A stretch of 64,000 nucleotides of DNA from positions 62,001 through 126,000 of the forward strand of contig NZ_JAUEQY010000011.1 in assembly GCF_030406325.1 (NCBI RefSeq), given 5' to 3'. This DNA comes from Actinomadura sp. DC4 (GTDB lineage Bacteria; Actinomycetota; Actinomycetes; Streptosporangiales; Streptosporangiaceae). Under the pieces are notes generated by a model. That model ran no database searches and was not told where the DNA came from. It worked only from the letters and a program-made list of their open reading frames with translations. Position 1 is the stretch's first letter. Each line of letters opens with the position of its first letter. The translations under genes and the position numbers were made by a program. Below are positions 21,301 to 30,000 of this stretch, in pieces.

Positions 21301-22258
21301 GGGTGTACGGCTCCTCGCGGCCGGTCTGCGCCTCCGGGTCGTACTGCGGGCGCTCCCAGAACTCCGCGCCGAGCATTCCCTCCAGTTCGGGAAAGTCGGT
21401 CGCGATCATGCGGACCGGCCCGGCGCCGTCGGTGTCGTGCGGATTCAGGTTGTGCGGCAGCCACTTGACCCACTCCCATTCCGCGCGGCGGCCGGGCGCG
21501 ACGCACAGCGCGAGCCACAGGTCGTCCGGGCAGTGGAAGACGGCGAGCTGGGCGATCATCGCCCGTACCATCCCGCGAACGGCCTCCTCGTCCCCGCGCA
21601 TCAGCAGCCGGGCCCAGGAGCGCAGGTAGACGGCGGTGGGCTGCTCGGGCACGGTGGCGTAGGCACGGATGAAGCTGCGCAGCGCGTGCGCGGTGAGGGG
21701 TTCGAGGTCCTCGACCGGCTTGGTGGACGCCGGCGACAGCCGCAGCCCCAGCTTCTGCTCGCCGATCGCCAGCCGCGCCTCGGCGAAGTCGGGGTCGGAG
21801 GGGCGGCGTTCCCACATGCGGGTGGTGCCGACCATGGACCACAGCGTGTGCGGCGACGGGTGCCGCCAGGCGAGGGACTTTTGCTGATCGGCCACTGCCG
21901 TGCGCACCTTGCGCCGGGTCTGGGTGAGGTAACGCAGGTAGTCGCGGCGTGCGCCCTTCAGCTTCTGCTTGCGTTCGCCGCCGCGGCGCATCACGTTGCC
22001 CAGAAGCATGGCGCCGGCGGAGCAGACCATGAGGATCATCGCGAGCGGCAGGAAGCCGTTGGAGGCGCCGCCACCGCCGCGCGTCATGTACATCATCATC
22101 ATGGCCGCGGACATCAGCGCCATCGGCAGGTACGTCCACACGGCCGAGGAGTCCGGCACGGCCTCGGGCAACGTGGGCGGCTCTTGGAGATTGATCTCGC
22201 CGTCGGGCATCTCGGGCGCGCGTCGGCGCACCGGCCTGCGGAAAAGCACAAAACTCAA
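18308..22258 (-). CDS. eccC: Type VII secretion ATPase EccC, three FtsK/SpoIIIE domains
   Basis: This 1316-aa membrane ATPase powers ESX export and binds WXG100 substrates. TTG at 22258 is chosen because AGGAGG lies 6 bases upstream and the protein then begins MSFVLFRRPVRRRAPEMP, the family start; the frame open to 22531 is rejected. Two membrane helices lie near residues 37-85 (LPMALMSAAMMMMYM and FLPLAMILMVCSAGAML). Three ATPase domains follow, with Walker A motifs GATGSGKSELL (about residue 487), GGPQSGKSTLV (about 835) and GDTECGKTNLL (about 1120). Walker B-like LFVVVDEFSELL, VFLVVDGWSTLR and LFILVDDYDMIG match them in order. EccC is a single chain, not split into Ca and Cb. It is divergent from the eccD-eccB-substrate operon across a 401-bp gap. 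Confidence 0.97.
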   Translation of the reverse strand: MSFVLFRRPVRRRAPEMPDGEINLQEPPTLPEAVPDSSAVWTYLPMALMSAAMMMMYMTRGGGGASNGFLPLAMILMVCSAGAMLLGNVMRRGGERKQKLKGARRDYLRYLTQTRRKVRTAVADQQKSLAWRHPSPHTLWSMVGTTRMWERRPSDPDFAEARLAIGEQKLGLRLSPASTKPVEDLEPLTAHALRSFIRAYATVPEQPTAVYLRSWARLLMRGDEEAVRGMVRAMIAQLAVFHCPDDLWLALCVAPGRRAEWEWVKWLPHNLNPHDTDGAGPVRMIATDFPELEGMLGAEFWERPQYDPEAQTGREEPYTLIVVDGATIPAGHPLDGPGMRNATVIDLSGALTWRPGRTTLRLDIGDGELRLVRTDRDRKEQTTLLGRPDHLGVRGATTLAKRLAPYRLGVGGDSAEPLSSTIDLATLLGISDLHRHDPATLWRKRTPADRLQVPIAVGVDGTPVELDIKESAQGGTGPHGMLIGATGSGKSELLRTLVLAMALTNSSETLNFVLVDFKGGATFLGLDELPHVSAVITNLADEASLVSRMRDALHGELMRRQELLRAAGNYVSVLEYEKARAAGTPLEPLPSLFVVVDEFSELLAAHRDFMELFVMIGRLGRSLGVHLLLASQRLDEGRMHQLESHLSYRIGLRTFSAMESRGVLGVPDAHQLPPQPGSGFLKTGVEALTRFRAAYSSGSYRARRANQERVASQVVPWSASRVAPVEPLEPLEVEEEPEESGETLLSVAVDRMRDAGPPAHQVWLPPLDLPPTLDQILPPLEPDDVLGLTTVDSHLRGALTIPVGIVDRPFEQIRDLLVIDLQGAGGHVAIAGGPQSGKSTLVRTMIAALALTHTPREVQFYCLDFGGGTLIGLAGLPHVAGIAARMDPERVSRTIAEVTALLADREQFFLNHGIDSMPTYRRRRAAGEFADQPHGDVFLVVDGWSTLRQDFDRFLPTFNAIAARGLNYGIHLIISTARWVELSAAVRDQAATHLELRMGDPMDSEIDARRAASVPRLPGRGITRDSKLHYLTALPRIDSVENAGDLADGIAGLVAAVDESWEGPSAPRVRMLPARLSANELPAPEGDLRVPLGLEEERLSTVWHDFGENPHMIVVGDTECGKTNLLRLIAKSITTRYTPEEARIMVVDYRRELIEAVPDEYRLGHAVAMDALRDLVDGAGRAIKARVPGPEIAPARMRLCDWWSGPRLFILVDDYDMIGAGPMQHPFDPLLSHLALGYEVGLHMVVARSAAGAGRGLGEILMRRLQEVNTPSLLMSCPPDEGFLFGNIKGRILPPGRALRIARRKAVQMQTAVLED

Positions 22259-22659
22259 CGGAGGCCTCCTGGCGTGTGCGGCACGGCACCAACGGCGATG
22301 TGCGGAGAGCAGCCGAGGAGAGCGAGCGAACTCGCTGACACGCATCGTACAGCGGCCGGCCGGCGGCAGAACCTTTCGAATTCGGGTGAACCCGGAGCGG
22401 CCGCCGTACGTATGCCTAGGCGGAGAGCACTGACGAGACCGAACCGAACCACTGAGAAACGACAGAGCACGCCGACCTCTCACGTCCTCACCGCCCGGCG
22501 AAGGTGGGCGGAACCGCGGAAAGACGAGCACGCCTTTGAGCGAACGCAGCGAGCGAATCGATGACCCAGCGCCTCAGGTCTCTTCCCTGATGAGGGAGGG
22601 CTCGTGAGAGAACGCAGCGGGCGGATCGGCCGGTCCCACGCCGTGGCGGGGGAGGGCCG
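22259..22659. promoter_or_regulatory. Divergent eccC/eccD promoter region without genes
   Basis: This 401-bp gap has no convincing gene. It holds the eccC ribosome site and a short hairpin at 22321-22336 (AGCGAG-CGAA-CTCGCT). It also holds two near-identical strings, at about 22538-22562 and 22604-22628, sharing GAACGCAGCG, GCGGAT/GCGAAT. These resemble scattered GC-rich actinobacterial repeats. Promoters for both ESX arms must lie here, but I could not pick a convincing -10/-35. Confidence 0.5.
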
Positions 22660-24057
22660 GTGAGCAGCGGCACGGCGGCGGGACTGTGCCGGCTGACGGT
22701 ACGCGCGCCCACCAAGGCCATCGACCTCGCGGTGCCCGCCGACGTCCCGGTCGCCGACCTGCTTCCCGCCGTGCTCGGGTACGGCGGGGACGACCTCGGC
22801 GAAACCGGCCTCGAACACGAGGGCTGGGTGCTCCAGCGCCTGGGCGGTGCCCCGCTCGACCAGGAGGCCACCCTCGAGTCGCTCGGCCTGCGCGACGGCG
22901 ACACCGTCTACCTGCGGCCGCGTACGGAGGCACTGCCCGAGGTACGGCTGGACGACATCGTCCACGGCATCTCGACCACCATGAAGGACAGCCCCCACGG
23001 CTGGAGCCCGCTCGCGAGCCGGCGGCTGCTGCGCGGGCTGACGCTGGTGGCACTCCTCGCCGCGCTCGCGATCCTCGCGCTGCCGGGCGGCCCGGCCGCC
23101 CAGCGGGAGATCGCGGCGGGCGCGTTCGCGATGCTGCTGCTGGCGGGCGCCGCCGCGGCCAGCCGCGCCGTCGGAGACGCCGCCTCGGCCGCCCTCCTGG
23201 GCGGGATGGTCGGCCCGTACCTCGTGCTGGCCGGCTGGCTGCTGCCCGGCGGAAAGCTGAGCGGGCCGGAGCATTATCAGACGCTCGGTGCCCGGCTGCT
23301 TGCCGCGTCCGCGGCGGAGGCGGGCGGCTCGGTGCTCGCGCTGGCGGTGGTGGCGGCCTACACCGCGTTCTTCGTCGCCACGACCATCTTCGCGGTCGCA
23401 GGCGCGCTCGCCGGCGTCCTGGTGATGGTCGCCGGGATGCCGCCCGAGCACGCGGCGGCCATCGTCGCCCTGGCGGCGGTCGCCTTCGGAGCGTTCGTGC
23501 CGTCATTGTCGTTCCGGCTGTCGGGGCTGCGGACACCACCGCTGCCGACCAACGCCGAACAACTCCAGGAGGGCATCGAACCCCGCTCTCCGTCGGCCGT
23601 CGCCGCCCGCGCGGTCCTCGCCGACACCTGGATGACCGCCTTGTACGCGACGGTCGGCCTGACCTGTGCGCTCTGCGTGACGGAGCTGGCGCAGGGCGGC
23701 GATCTCAGCAAGGTCGTTCTGGCCGCGGCGCTGTCCCTCCTCCTGCTGCTGCACAGCCGCGGCATGGGCAACGTCTGGCAGCGCCTGTCCCTGGTCGCAC
23801 CCGGGGTCTGGGGCGCGGGCGCGATGGTCGCCCTCGACGTCGCCGGGAGCGATCCGGCCGGCCGGGTCCTCCCGGCCGTGGGGGTGGCGTCGGCCGGCGC
23901 GGCGTTCCTCATCGCCGCATGGGTCGTACCGGGCCGCCGGCTCGTGCCCTACTGGGGCCGGGCCGCGGAGATCCTGCACAGCCTCGTGGCGGTCAGCCTG
24001 CTGCCACTGGCCCTGTGGGTCCTCGGCCTCTACGGCACCTTGCGAGCGATCGGCTGA
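22660..24057 (+). CDS. eccD: Type VII secretion integral membrane protein EccD
   Basis: This 465-aa protein begins with GTG 22660 behind GGGGGAGGG. Residues about 8-95 form the ubiquitin-like domain of EccD (CRLTVRAPTKAIDLAVPADV, ending LRDGDTVYLRPR). About eleven membrane helices follow from residue 125 to the end. EccD forms the membrane pore ring of the ESX core with EccB and EccC. It leads the operon that continues into eccB (30 bp later). Confidence 0.95.
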   Translation: MSSGTAAGLCRLTVRAPTKAIDLAVPADVPVADLLPAVLGYGGDDLGETGLEHEGWVLQRLGGAPLDQEATLESLGLRDGDTVYLRPRTEALPEVRLDDIVHGISTTMKDSPHGWSPLASRRLLRGLTLVALLAALAILALPGGPAAQREIAAGAFAMLLLAGAAAASRAVGDAASAALLGGMVGPYLVLAGWLLPGGKLSGPEHYQTLGARLLAASAAEAGGSVLALAVVAAYTAFFVATTIFAVAGALAGVLVMVAGMPPEHAAAIVALAAVAFGAFVPSLSFRLSGLRTPPLPTNAEQLQEGIEPRSPSAVAARAVLADTWMTALYATVGLTCALCVTELAQGGDLSKVVLAAALSLLLLLHSRGMGNVWQRLSLVAPGVWGAGAMVALDVAGSDPAGRVLPAVGVASAGAAFLIAAWVVPGRRLVPYWGRAAEILHSLVAVSLLPLALWVLGLYGTLRAIG

Positions 24058-24087
24058 TCTCGGACAGGAGAGGAGGGGCAGGAGACG

Positions 24088-25575
24088 ATGCAGTCACGTC
24101 GTGACCAGGTCCAGGCCCACCTGTTCGTCATGGGCCGGATCACCTCCGGGATGCTCCGGGCCGACCCGGACGCACCGGAGAGCCCGCAGGGCCGGACGAA
24201 CCGCGGCACGGTCGCCGGAATCGTCGTCGCGGTGCTGCTGTGCGCCGCGGCGTTCGTCTGGGGGCTGATATCCCCGGGCAAGTCCAACTCCTGGCGCGAC
24301 TCCCAGAGTCTGATCGTCGACCAGGACACCGGCGCCTCGTACCTCTACGTGGACGGCCGGCTGCGTCCGGTCCGCAACTACGCGTCGGCCCGCCTGATCG
24401 GCGGCACCAAGATGAAGACGCGCAAGGTGCGCACGAAGTCGCTGAACGGCGCGCCGCACGGGCAGCCGGTCGGCATCATCGGCGCGCCCGACGCCCTGCC
24501 GTCGCCGGGGGACCTCAGCCAGAATCCCTGGGCGGTGTGCTCCGGCACCGGTGACACCGGGACCAACGCGCCCATCACCACGCTCGCGGTGGGGGTGAGC
24601 GGCGCCGAGGACTCCCCGCTGACGGCGGGCGAGGGGATGCTCGTCATCGGACCCGACTCCGCCGTGTACCTCGTGTGGCAGGGCAGCCGACTGCGGCTGA
24701 ACCAGAAGGGCGGCGCGATGTCCGCTCTCGGGTACGCGGGGCGGCTCCCGGCTCCGGTCTCGGCGGCGTTCCTCGACGCGCTGCCCGCCGGTCCGGACCT
24801 GACCGCGCCCGCCATCCCCGGCATGGGCACCGCCGGGCCGGTCCTCGACGGGCACGCGAGCCGGGTCGGGCAGGTCTTCCGCGTCGGCGTGATCGGTTCC
24901 GATCCGCGCTACTACCAGCTCCGCCAGAACGGCCTGACCGAGGTCAGTGCGACGGTCGCCGACATGCTGCTCGCCGACGCTCAGGTCCGCCGCCTCGCGT
25001 ACGGGGGGCGGAGCACGAGCGCGGTCCCGCTGGCGCCCGACGCGTTGAACCAGCACCTCGCCCCGGCGGACCAGGCGTCATCCGTGAGCGCGATGCCGGA
25101 GACGCCGCCCCGGCTGGTGGACCGCGGGGTGGGCGAGGATGCCTGCGTACGGATCGCGCCGGGCGGCACGGGTCCCCGGGTGAGCGTGGTGCTGGCGACC
25201 CGAGCCTCGCTCGGTCTGGTCGCCCAGGCGCCCACCGCCACCGCCTGCGTTCCGGTGGAACGGATCACCGTCCCGCCGGGCGGCGGCACGCTCGTACGCG
25301 CGCTGGCGGCCGACGGCGGCACGGGCGCCGCCACCACCTATCTGGTGACCGACACGGGCACCAAGTTCCGCGTGGCCACCTCCAGCGACCTCGTGGCGCT
25401 CGGTTACTCGGCAGGAGAGGCGGTGGCGCTGCCGTCACCGCTGCTCGCGATGGTGCCGTCCGGCCCGGAGCTGAGCTCGGCGGCCGCGGAGTCGGGGACC
25501 TCCCCGGCGACGACGGAGCCGTGCGGCGGTCCCAGGCAAGGCGGTGACAAGTCCACGACAAGTCAAACCCCGTAG
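24088..25575 (+). CDS. eccB: Type VII secretion membrane protein EccB
   Basis: This 495-aa protein begins with MQSRRDQVQAHLFVMGRI, the family N-terminus, behind a GGAGAGGAGGGGCAGGAG ribosome region. A single membrane helix lies near residues 37-57 (GIVVAVLLCAAAFVWGLI). The large extracytoplasmic part contains typical EccB repeats (GASYLYVDGRLRPVRNYASA, DSAVYLVWQGSRLRLN, GLTEVSATVADMLLAD). Cys residues at about 151 (WAVCSGTG), 352 (EDACVRI) and 387 (TACVPV) may form disulfides. It is part of the ESX core, anchored in the membrane with its bulk outside. Confidence 0.95.
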   Translation: MQSRRDQVQAHLFVMGRITSGMLRADPDAPESPQGRTNRGTVAGIVVAVLLCAAAFVWGLISPGKSNSWRDSQSLIVDQDTGASYLYVDGRLRPVRNYASARLIGGTKMKTRKVRTKSLNGAPHGQPVGIIGAPDALPSPGDLSQNPWAVCSGTGDTGTNAPITTLAVGVSGAEDSPLTAGEGMLVIGPDSAVYLVWQGSRLRLNQKGGAMSALGYAGRLPAPVSAAFLDALPAGPDLTAPAIPGMGTAGPVLDGHASRVGQVFRVGVIGSDPRYYQLRQNGLTEVSATVADMLLADAQVRRLAYGGRSTSAVPLAPDALNQHLAPADQASSVSAMPETPPRLVDRGVGEDACVRIAPGGTGPRVSVVLATRASLGLVAQAPTATACVPVERITVPPGGGTLVRALAADGGTGAATTYLVTDTGTKFRVATSSDLVALGYSAGEAVALPSPLLAMVPSGPELSSAAAESGTSPATTEPCGGPRQGGDKSTTSQTP

Positions 25576-25686
25576 AGAAGAAAGAGAGCATGGGGCGAAG
25601 AATCGGATGGTGGAACGAGCCGGCCCGGAGAGCGCTCCCCGTCCTGCCCCCGTTCCCGTGCACTGAACCAGAGAGGAAGGCGAACG

Positions 25687-26028
25687 GTGGCAGCCAGCGG
25701 AATGCAACAGTCGCAAGTATCGGCGACCAAGAACGGCGTCAACGCCCTCGAACAGGCGTTCACCGGCATCACGAAGATCCGGCAGGACGTCGAGTCCACG
25801 CGGTACAACCTCGCCTCCGGCTACAAGGGCTCGGACGGGAAGTTGTTCGGTGACCTCGTCAACAACTGGGAACAGCAGGCCGACGTCATTCTCACGAACC
25901 TGCGGGACATGATCGACAAGCTGAACCAGACCCTCACCTCGCAGCATCAGCAGCAGGGGTCGAGCAACGACCAGATCAACCAGGCGTACAGCCAGTCGCA
26001 GTCCGTCTTCGACGCCCTGCACGGCTGA
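25687..26028 (+). CDS. WXG100-size ESX substrate lacking the WxG tryptophan
   Basis: This 113-aa, all-helical protein starts at GTG 25687, behind GAGAGGAAGG. It has the size and position of an Esx (ESAT-6-like) protein. The turn between the two helices reads SGYKGSDGKLF, so the canonical W is replaced (YKG/SDG). The tail is Gln/Ser-rich (SQHQQQGSSNDQ). It probably forms a hairpin heterodimer with the next protein (26091), which carries an intact WxG. It lies in the same operon after eccB. Confidence 0.8.
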   Translation: MAASGMQQSQVSATKNGVNALEQAFTGITKIRQDVESTRYNLASGYKGSDGKLFGDLVNNWEQQADVILTNLRDMIDKLNQTLTSQHQQQGSSNDQINQAYSQSQSVFDALHG

Positions 26029-26090
26029 GCACGCCCCCTTTCATCCGGCTGACGACAAGCGCATTCCGCTGACGTGAAACGAGGACACCG

Positions 26091-26411
26091 ATGAGCGAGG
26101 ACTTCACCGACGGCTACATCTACGTCGACTACTCGCACATGAACAACGCCGCCGACGACCTGGTCTCCCAGACCAAGGCCATCGCGCAGACGATCTCCAA
26201 CATGGAGATGGAGCTCTCCGAGCTGAAGAAGACCTGGGTCGGTGAGGACGCCCAGACCTACGACAAGAAGCAGCAGGCATGGGACAACGCCATCAAGGCG
26301 ATGGAGAACATGCTCACCAGCCACTCGCAGCTTCTGGACGAGATCTCCGGCAGCTACAAGTACAACGAGAACAACCTCAGCCAGATGTGGTCCGAAGTCC
26401 GCATCGGTTGA
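26091..26411 (+). CDS. esx: WXG100 family (ESAT-6-like) protein
   Basis: This 106-aa helical hairpin protein has the WxG motif as TWVGEDAQTYD near residue 47. The C-terminal helix carries a YxxxD/E-like signal region (SYKYNENNLSQMW). ATG 26091 follows GAAACGAGGACACC. Secreted as a dimer through ESX, with the preceding gene product as the probable partner. It is followed by a strong stem-loop without a U tract. Confidence 0.93.
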   Translation: MSEDFTDGYIYVDYSHMNNAADDLVSQTKAIAQTISNMEMELSELKKTWVGEDAQTYDKKQQAWDNAIKAMENMLTSHSQLLDEISGSYKYNENNLSQMWSEVRIG

Positions 26412-26420
26412 TCTTCTGTG

Positions 26421-26452
26421 CCTCCGGCCGCCTCAGCCGCGGCGGCCGGAGG
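26421..26452 (+). terminator. Intra-operon stem-loop after the esx pair
   Basis: A perfect 12-bp stem (26421-26432 with 26441-26452) has an 8-base loop and no T run after it. It starts 10 bp after the esx stop and probably acts as a partial terminator or as a 3'-end stabiliser that lets esx mRNA exceed downstream mRNA. Confidence 0.6.
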
Positions 26453-26524
26453 TCGTGCCGACCGTCATGACCGGTACGCGGACGTGAGCGTGCCGACGCC
26501 GACCAGACCGAGGAGCGTGAATCA

Positions 26525-26980
26525 ATGGCTGACCCGCTGAAGATGGACAAGGCCGGACTGCAGGCTTTCGTGGACAACCAGATCGCCCCCTTCGAGAAGT
26601 CCCTGAAGCACGTCGCGAACGATGACGACCAGTACGGCGTGACGATGGACAACCTCCTGGGCAAGGGCCACATCAACGCCGACGACAGGCCGATCTTCCA
26701 GAAGCAGCGGCCGCTGCCGATCGGCCACCTCGCGATCGACAAGGACTGGGGCGGCGACGTCCTCGTCAGCGGCATCAACGACTCCGCGACGTCCATCTCC
26801 GACGTGTACGTCAAGCAGATCAAGCTCTTCAGCGACCTGCACACGAACCTGAACAACACGATCACCAAGCTCATGACCGGCCAGCACGATTCACTGGAGA
26901 AGATCGACGGGAAGATCTTCCTGGACGGTCTGGGCACCGTGCCCGGTGACTTCACAGGAACCGGCGGCTCCAACTCCTAA
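26525..26980 (+). CDS. Small ESX-locus protein of unknown function
   Basis: This 151-aa protein starts at ATG 26525, behind GAGGAGCGTG. It is soluble, acidic and mostly helical (LQAFVDNQIAPFEKSLKHV; a second helix FSDLHTNLNNTITKLM), with a Gly-rich end. It has no Cys and no signal peptide. Its length and place among Esx genes suggest a secreted partner or chaperone-like protein of the next, 1028-aa protein. I do not recognise a named family. Confidence 0.75.
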   Translation: MADPLKMDKAGLQAFVDNQIAPFEKSLKHVANDDDQYGVTMDNLLGKGHINADDRPIFQKQRPLPIGHLAIDKDWGGDVLVSGINDSATSISDVYVKQIKLFSDLHTNLNNTITKLMTGQHDSLEKIDGKIFLDGLGTVPGDFTGTGGSNS

Positions 26981-27034
26981 CCCCCAAGCAGCCTCTGGCC
27001 CCCGCTTCATCAGTATTTTTTCCTGGAGTGCGAC

Positions 27035-30000
27035 ATGGCGAACGACACTGGTGCGAACTCGTCGGGCGACGACTGGTGGGACGCCATATCCAAGCTCACC
27101 GGCTACGAGCCGCCGAAGCGTGAGAACCTGTTCGACCCCAGCCTCCTGGGAAACAACAAGATTCCGCTGATGAAGCTGGAGATCGACGACTACGACGTCG
27201 AGCCGTCGGACGCGGAACTCGCGGCCATCAACGACCTCGGCCAGTGGCGCATGCAGAACTCCGGCTGGCGCGTCCAGAACACCGACTTCGTCGTGCCCTT
27301 CTACAGCGGTGACACGAGCGTCGGCTCAGTGGTGACGATGCGCAGGGCCCGCATCACCCTCCTGGGCACCACCGGAAGCGCCGACGCTCCAGGCGGCGGG
27401 TGGAACTACGGAGCGCAGTTCACCGAGCACGGCAGCCACCTCATGGGCGACAACTTCGCCGGCTGGGACTCCCGGCCGCTGGCCCGCTACAGCTACGGCG
27501 GCGGCATGGCCCTGGAGGCGCTCCTCAACGACCCGTACTCCACGTGGCGGTTCAACTGGGACGACGTGCAGGTCGCGGACGAGTTCGCGGTCGACCTCAC
27601 GGGGTTCGACCGCGTCGCCAACGCGTTCGACCGGGCGGCGACGTTCTTCCACACCAGCAGGACGACGATCCAGGGCTGGGAGGACGAACTCGGCAGCGAG
27701 GCCGCGGCGTGGCGGGGCCAGGCGGCCGGCGTGTTCTGGGACATCGTCCATCAGCTCGGGGTCATCTACCAGAACTACAGCGACACTCTCCCGACCACGA
27801 ACGGCGCCTCTCAGGCGGGGGAGGATCTGCGGCAGGTCAAAACGGCCGTGTACAACGCGTTGTCGACCCTGCACGGGACGTGGACCACCTGGGTGAACTC
27901 GATTTCGAGCAATCCCCTGCGGGTGCTGCACGACGTCCTGCTCGAAGTGACGGACGACATTTGGTACAACAATATTACGAAGGTCCGTACCCACTTCTAT
28001 TACTCCGAGTACAGCAGTTACAGCGAGAACAAGGTGGAGTACGACGGGTTCCGGACCGGCGCCCACGACAAGAACAACAACGTCTTCGGCGACCTGAACA
28101 GCATGGACACCTGGCACGCCATCGGTGCCGAGGCGGTCAAACGCTGGCAGAAGGGCGTGGACGACAAGCTGGGCAAGGCCGGCCACAACGCGCTCATCGA
28201 CGCGCACAACTCCTGGGTCGACGTCAGCAAGATATTGCAGAAGCTGACCACTCCGAGTATCAGCCTCCAGTCCGACTACCAGGCGGACAAGGCAGCCGCC
28301 GAACAGGACAAGGCGGACGCGGCCGCGGCGGCCGCGGCACAGCACGAGAAGGAGATGGAGGACAAGGCGGAGAAGCAGCGGGAGGAGGACCTCGCGCACC
28401 AGAAGGAGATGGAGGACAAGGCAGAGAAGCAGCGGGAGGAGGACCTCGCGCACCAGAAGGAAATGGAGGACAAGGCAGAGAAGGAGCAAGAGGAGCAGAA
28501 AGAGCACCAGAAGGAGATGGAGGACAAGGCCGAGAAGCAGCAGGAGGAACAGGAGAAGAAACAGGAGGAGCAGCAGAAGAAGCAAGAGGAGCAGTACGCA
28601 CAGCAGCAGGCGCAGCAGCAACAGCAGTACCAGGAGCAGAAAAAGGAGCAGGAGGAGCAGGAGAAGAAGCAGGAAGAGCAGCAGAAGAAACAGGAAGAAG
28701 AGGCCAAGCAGCAGTACCAGGAGCAGATGGCCACGCAGGCGGCCCTGCAGAAGGAGCAGGAGAAGAAGCAGGAGGAGCAGGAGAAGAAACAGGAGGACCT
28801 GCAGCAGAAGCAGCAGGACCAGGCCCAGAAGCAGTACGAGGAGCAGCAGAAGCACCAAGAGGAGCAGGAGAAGAAGCAGGAAGAGCAGCAGAAGAAACAG
28901 GAGGAGCAGGCGCAGAAGCAGTACGCCCAGCAGCAGCAGACGCAGTCCGACTACCAGAAGCAGCAGCAGGACCAGGCCGAGAAGCAGTACCAGCAGCAGA
29001 AAAAGGACCAGGAGGCGCAGGAGAAGAAGCAGGAGGAGCTGCAGCAGAAGCAGCAGGACCAGGCCGAGAAGCAGTACGAGGACCAGAAGCAGCAGCAGGA
29101 CCAGGCCGAGAAGCAGTACCAGCAGCAGCTCTCGGGCGGCGGTGGCGGCAACGGCAGCTCGCAGCAGCAGTACGAGCAGCAGCTTCAGCACCAGCAGGAC
29201 CAGTTCCAGCATCAGCTGGAGAACCTGGCGAACAACCAGATGGGCAGTCAGACGCACGTCAACCCCGACGGGTCGGTCACCACCGACTTCAGCGACGGCA
29301 GCTCGACGACCTTCGACCCGCACACGGGTCAGGAGACGCTGACCCTCCCCGACGGAAGCGTCAGCGCCCACCACATCGACTCCGGGCACTCGTTCACGAA
29401 CCCCGACGGCAGCACCACGACGGTCAACGGCGACGGCACCCTCACGACGCACTTCCCGGACGGCAGCACGACCACGGTCAACCCGCAGACGGGTATGGCG
29501 ACCACGCACGAGCCGGACGGGCAGACGATCACCACGAACCTCGGCGGGGGCGCCACCCTGCCGCACATCCCGTACACGGGCAACGGCGCCGGCTCGCTCT
29601 ATGAGCCCGAGCTGCACGACCTGCCGTACGAGGGATCGCTGGGCTCGGCCTCGCTGCCCGGCGGCGCGCAGATACCCGGAAGCGTGGCCAGCCCCGCCGG
29701 GAACTACCTCCCGCCGGGCACCTACATGGACGGCACCACGACCGGCGGAATGCCGCCGGCGGGCACCCCGACGACCGGCGGTATGCCCATGGGCGGCGGC
29801 GGTATGCCGATGGGCGGCATGGGCGGCGGCATGGGCGGTGAGAAGGGCGGCGGCGGCGAGCGCGTCCGTCAGGTCTATGACGACGACGAGATCGTCACCA
29901 CGGACGGCGGGTCGCTCGGCCGCCGGAGCCGCCGCGCCGCGGAGTACGAGAGAGAGACCGCGGCGGGCCGGCGTACGCCCACCGCCGCCGGCTACGACCC

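Noticed and set aside
22259-22531. Longer N-terminus for EccC
   Set aside because: The TTG at 22258 with AGGAGG gives the standard EccC start; the extension is Arg-rich and not family-like.
27326-29617. Minus-strand frame of 763 codons with a long poly-leucine stretch
   Set aside because: The leucines are only the complement of Gln/Glu/Lys codons in the coiled-coil gene.
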